A model generated the notes under the pieces. The model ran no database searches, had not been told where the DNA came from, and worked only from the letters and a program-made list of their open reading frames with translations. This document shows, one piece after another, positions 61,704-64,000 of a stretch of 64,000 bases of DNA. The translations under genes and the position numbers were made by a program. Source of the DNA: an uncultured Prevotella sp. (GTDB lineage: Bacteria > Bacteroidota > Bacteroidia > Bacteroidales > Bacteroidaceae); contig CALUFN010000001.1 of assembly GCA_944319945.1 (NCBI GenBank), forward strand, positions 37,051 to 101,050, written 5' to 3'. Within the stretch, counting starts at the first letter, position 1. Every line of letters begins with the position of its first letter.

Positions 61704-61739
61704 AAGGTGAAAGACAACAATCCTATCTTTCACCTTTTA
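61704..61739 (-). terminator. Rho-independent terminator of glmM
   Basis: On the minus strand AAAAGGTGAAAGA pairs with TCTTTCACCTTTT around a short loop and ends in a T-tract. It sits about 22 bp after the glmM stop. Confidence 0.8.
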
Positions 61740-61761
61740 TTAGATATTCTTAAACGAGCAA

Positions 61762-63150
61762 CTATTTCCCGAATCCGTTGACCACATCCATGATTTGCTT
61801 ACCCAGCGCGTCGGCCTCTTCCATAGTGGCAGCCTCGCTATAGACACGGATTATCGGCTCGGTGTTAGACTTGCGCAGATGCACCCACTTGTCAGGGAAG
61901 TCTATCTTCACGCCGTCTATGTCGGTCACCTGTTGGTCTGCATACATCTCCTTCACTTTGGCCAATATAGCGTCGATGTCGGTTGTCGGGGTAAGGTCTA
62001 TCCTGTTTTTCGCAATGAAATAATTCGGATACGTAGCACGAAGCCGGCTCGCCGTGCATCCCTTACGCGCCAACGACGAGAGGAACAAGGCTATGCCTAC
62101 AAGAGCGTCGCGGCCGTAATGGCTCTCGGGATATATCACTCCGCCGTTGCCTTCGCCGCCTATCACGGCTCCCACTTCCTTCATCTTCGTAGTAACGTTC
62201 ACTTCGCCTACGGCAGAAGCCGTGTATTTGCCTCCGTAGCGCTCGGTCACGTCGCGTAAAGCGCGCGTGCTGCTCAGGTTGCTCACAGTATTTCCAGGCG
62301 TATGGCTGAGCACGTAGTCGGCAACCGAAACCAAAGTGTACTCCTCTCCGAACATCCGTCCGTCCTCACAGATGAAGGCAAGACGGTCTACATCGGGATC
62401 GACTACGATGCCGAGGTCGAAACCTCCTTCACGCATGCGGCTGATTATTCCGCCGAGATTCTTCTCCAACGGCTCGGGATTATGGGTGAAATCGCCGTTC
62501 GGCGTGCCGTTGAGTATTTCGTATTCCACACCCAGCTCCTTAAGCAAATCAGGCAATATTATCCCGCCAACGCTGTTAATGGCATCTACACATACGCGGA
62601 AGTGCGCCTTCCTCACCGCATCAACGTCTACAAGACTGAGAGCGAGCACGGCCTCGATGTGCTTTCGGTTATACGTATCGTCACAAGCGTAATGGCCGAG
62701 ACTGTCAACGTCGGCATAAGAGAAGTCTTCCCTTTCGGCTATGTCAAGCACCTCGTTGCCTTCATCCTTATTCAGGAACTCCCCTTCGCTGTTCAACAAC
62801 TTCAGGGCGTTCCACTGCCTCGGATTATGGCTTGCCGTAATAATTATTCCTCCGTCGGCACCCGACATGCGCACGGCAAGCTCGGTAGTAGGCGTCGTGG
62901 CAAGGCCTATGTCTATAACGTCGAACCCCATGCCCATCAACGTTCCGCAAACTACGTTTCTCACCATGTCGCCAGAAATGCGCGCATCACGGCCTACAAC
63001 GATCTTTCCGCCGGCCTTCAGACAGCGGCTTTTGCGTATGAACGCGGCGTAAGCACTTGTAAACTTTACTATATCCAACGGGTTAAGCGTATCCCCGGTG
63101 TGTCCGCCTATCGTTCCGCGAATGCCTGATATTGATTTAATAAGAGTCAT
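61762..63150 (-). CDS. glmM: Phosphoglucosamine mutase
   Basis: 462 residues of the alpha-D-phosphohexomutase family. It converts glucosamine 6-phosphate to glucosamine 1-phosphate for cell-wall precursors; cytosolic. The phosphoserine loop is TASHNPRQWNALKLL with S107, the metal loop DPDVDRLAF (about 247-255), the sugar loop GGEGNGGV and the phosphate loop RKSNTEPIIRVYSE. GlmM is favoured over phosphomannomutase by the TASHNPRQWNA form seen in Bacteroidota GlmM. No clear promoter; it may be read through from the DUF4827 gene. Confidence 0.9.
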   Translation of the reverse strand: MTLIKSISGIRGTIGGHTGDTLNPLDIVKFTSAYAAFIRKSRCLKAGGKIVVGRDARISGDMVRNVVCGTLMGMGFDVIDIGLATTPTTELAVRMSGADGGIIITASHNPRQWNALKLLNSEGEFLNKDEGNEVLDIAEREDFSYADVDSLGHYACDDTYNRKHIEAVLALSLVDVDAVRKAHFRVCVDAINSVGGIILPDLLKELGVEYEILNGTPNGDFTHNPEPLEKNLGGIISRMREGGFDLGIVVDPDVDRLAFICEDGRMFGEEYTLVSVADYVLSHTPGNTVSNLSSTRALRDVTERYGGKYTASAVGEVNVTTKMKEVGAVIGGEGNGGVIYPESHYGRDALVGIALFLSSLARKGCTASRLRATYPNYFIAKNRIDLTPTTDIDAILAKVKEMYADQQVTDIDGVKIDFPDKWVHLRKSNTEPIIRVYSEAATMEEADALGKQIMDVVNGFGK

Positions 63151-63175
63151 ATTGTATTATTATGATTAATAAATA

Positions 63176-63226
63176 AAGAGTTAAGAACTTGTATTTAAAT
63201 ATACTCGTTCTTAACTCTTGACACTG
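63176..63226 (-). terminator. Hairpin between the DUF4827 gene and glmM
   Basis: AAGAGTTAAGAAC pairs with GTTCTTAACTCTT around an AT-rich loop of about 17 nt. It may terminate or attenuate transcription into glmM. Confidence 0.65.
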
Positions 63227-63236
63227 TAAAATCCAA

Positions 63237-63875
63237 TTATCGTCCCCTCTCGTAGGTTATCGTATAATAACAGGGATAAACGTTTGACGACGCATGAGCT
63301 TGTCCTTGAGTGCTCGGCACTATTAGGTTCACCTTAGCTATCTCGTCGTCGAGTTCGCTCTGGCGCCCTACGTTTATGTAAGAAAACGGTATGAGCCAAC
63401 CTGAAGGCACTGATGTTGAGTCATAAAATGTGTACATCAGACTCGAACTTGAATCAAACGACGCTCTGAAAGTCCCATTAGTATTGCTTACACTCATCTT
63501 CTCGGGTATTGAGGCAAAAGCCAATACGGTGTTAGTAAGTTGGATGGAGTCGGTCAGCAAATTGCGCTCGGTGAAACGGCAAAGCACGTTCACTGTCTCC
63601 CCATTCTTTATTTTCTCACCGCATCCCTGCCTTACGATCTGCATATAAACGCCCGAACTCTGCATCAACACAAATTGGTTTTCTTCCAGATCAGTAGTAT
63701 AGCCCTGCTCCCTAAACTGATCTTCAGTAATTACCGTTATGGATGAGTCACGCAAAAACTGGCTGATTGCAGCATCTTCCCTATCCCTCTGCTCAGCATA
63801 AGTCTCCGTATCGTTACAACTTACCATTGCAACAACACCTAACAACGCAACTAAGACAAAAGCAATTTTCTTCAT
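63237..63875 (-). CDS. DUF4827 family lipoprotein
   Basis: 212 residues. A lipoprotein signal (LLGVVAMVSCND, lipidated Cys near residue 20) precedes a mature part with an FKBP-like core (GCGEKIKNGETVNVLCRFTE and VPSGWLIPFSYINVGRQSE). I recognise DUF4827, a Bacteroidales family; peptidyl-prolyl isomerase activity is not established. ATG 63875 gives the signal peptide and lies 31 bp from the TAATTTTG box at 63906-63913. The longer frame from 63899 is less likely. Confidence 0.85.
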   Translation of the reverse strand: MKKIAFVLVALLGVVAMVSCNDTETYAEQRDREDAAISQFLRDSSITVITEDQFREQGYTTDLEENQFVLMQSSGVYMQIVRQGCGEKIKNGETVNVLCRFTERNLLTDSIQLTNTVLAFASIPEKMSVSNTNGTFRASFDSSSSLMYTFYDSTSVPSGWLIPFSYINVGRQSELDDEIAKVNLIVPSTQGQAHASSNVYPCYYTITYERGR

Positions 63876-63905
63876 TTTATACATATAATAATAACACAAC
63901 GGCTA

Positions 63906-63913
63906 CAAAATTA
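63906..63913 (-). promoter_or_regulatory. Promoter -7 box of the DUF4827 gene
   Basis: TAATTTTG on the minus strand. A -33 TTG at the proper spacing is not seen. Confidence 0.55.
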
Positions 63914-64000
63914 CAAAAAATGTGCCAATTATCTATTCACAACAACCAATATTATGCTACTTTAACTGATATTTCCAGCCTTCCCAGCACTCTCCGACCT

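Noticed and set aside
63950-64000. End of a possible minus-strand gene
   Set aside because: Two minus-strand frames are open from the window edge to stops near 63950; too short to decide which, if any, codes.

Overview
The window is a 64 kb piece of a chromosome from the phylum Bacteroidota, order Bacteroidales, most likely Prevotellaceae or a close relative. The family assignment is my inference. The evidence is the near absence of Shine-Dalgarno sites, recurrent Bacteroidota promoters (TAnnTTTG, often with TTG about 18-20 bp upstream), and Bacteroidales families such as DUF4199, DUF6452/DUF6048, DUF5686, DUF4230, DUF4738, DUF4827, DUF721 beside recF, PiT with a PhoU-like tail, and DUF2723. 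Most of it is ordinary housekeeping and envelope sequence. No phage, transposase or CRISPR array was seen.

Layout. 1-7.4 kb: a partial gene, DUF4186, an MscS channel, a double GNAT protein, pncB-grpB, tRNA-Lys, an ADP-ribosylglycohydrolase, and an unannotated SRP RNA plus tRNA-Thr unit. 7.4-17.1 kb: DUF4199, a GT2 glycosyltransferase, DUF6452, DUF6048, ApbE, a Crp/Fnr regulator, an M3 peptidase, dCMP deaminase, a Ctp protease and 5-formyl-THF cyclo-ligase. 17.2-28.3 kb: a PiT phosphate transporter, a GIN-domain lipoprotein, a tightly overlapping four-gene cluster (nucleotidyltransferase, ATP-grasp, CDP-alcohol phosphatidyltransferase, HAD) that looks like a lipid head-group pathway, DUF5686, a thioesterase and an apparently autoregulated LacI repressor. 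28.3-31.9 kb: recF-DUF721 diverging from TPR-ribH, then xth.

31.9-39.4 kb: a six-gene TolC/HlyD/ABC2 efflux operon with a divergent AraC regulator. 39.5-42.4 kb: DUF4738, two DUF4230 genes and a CcdA/ArsG-like membrane protein. 43.1-46.5 kb: a small accessory patch with a VapC-type toxin-antitoxin pair and a single-polypeptide MmeI-like restriction-modification enzyme. 46.6-64 kb: an RlmL-like methyltransferase, DPP IV, purD, membrane proteins, a DUF2723 protein, a deacetylase, queG, a calcineurin-like lipoprotein, an orphan Vsr nuclease, glmM and DUF4827.

The most unusual signal is not a gene. Nine intergenic sites carry arrays of a 15-bp imperfect palindrome (consensus AAAAGGNNNCCTTTT) repeated at exactly 22-bp steps, from 3 to about 9 units per array. 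They recur roughly every 2-13 kb and I do not recognise them as a named family. A second periodic family with an 8-bp step (ACCGNNNA and its complement) occurs at two sites. Starts were chosen from promoter position, overlaps and family length; no database was searched.
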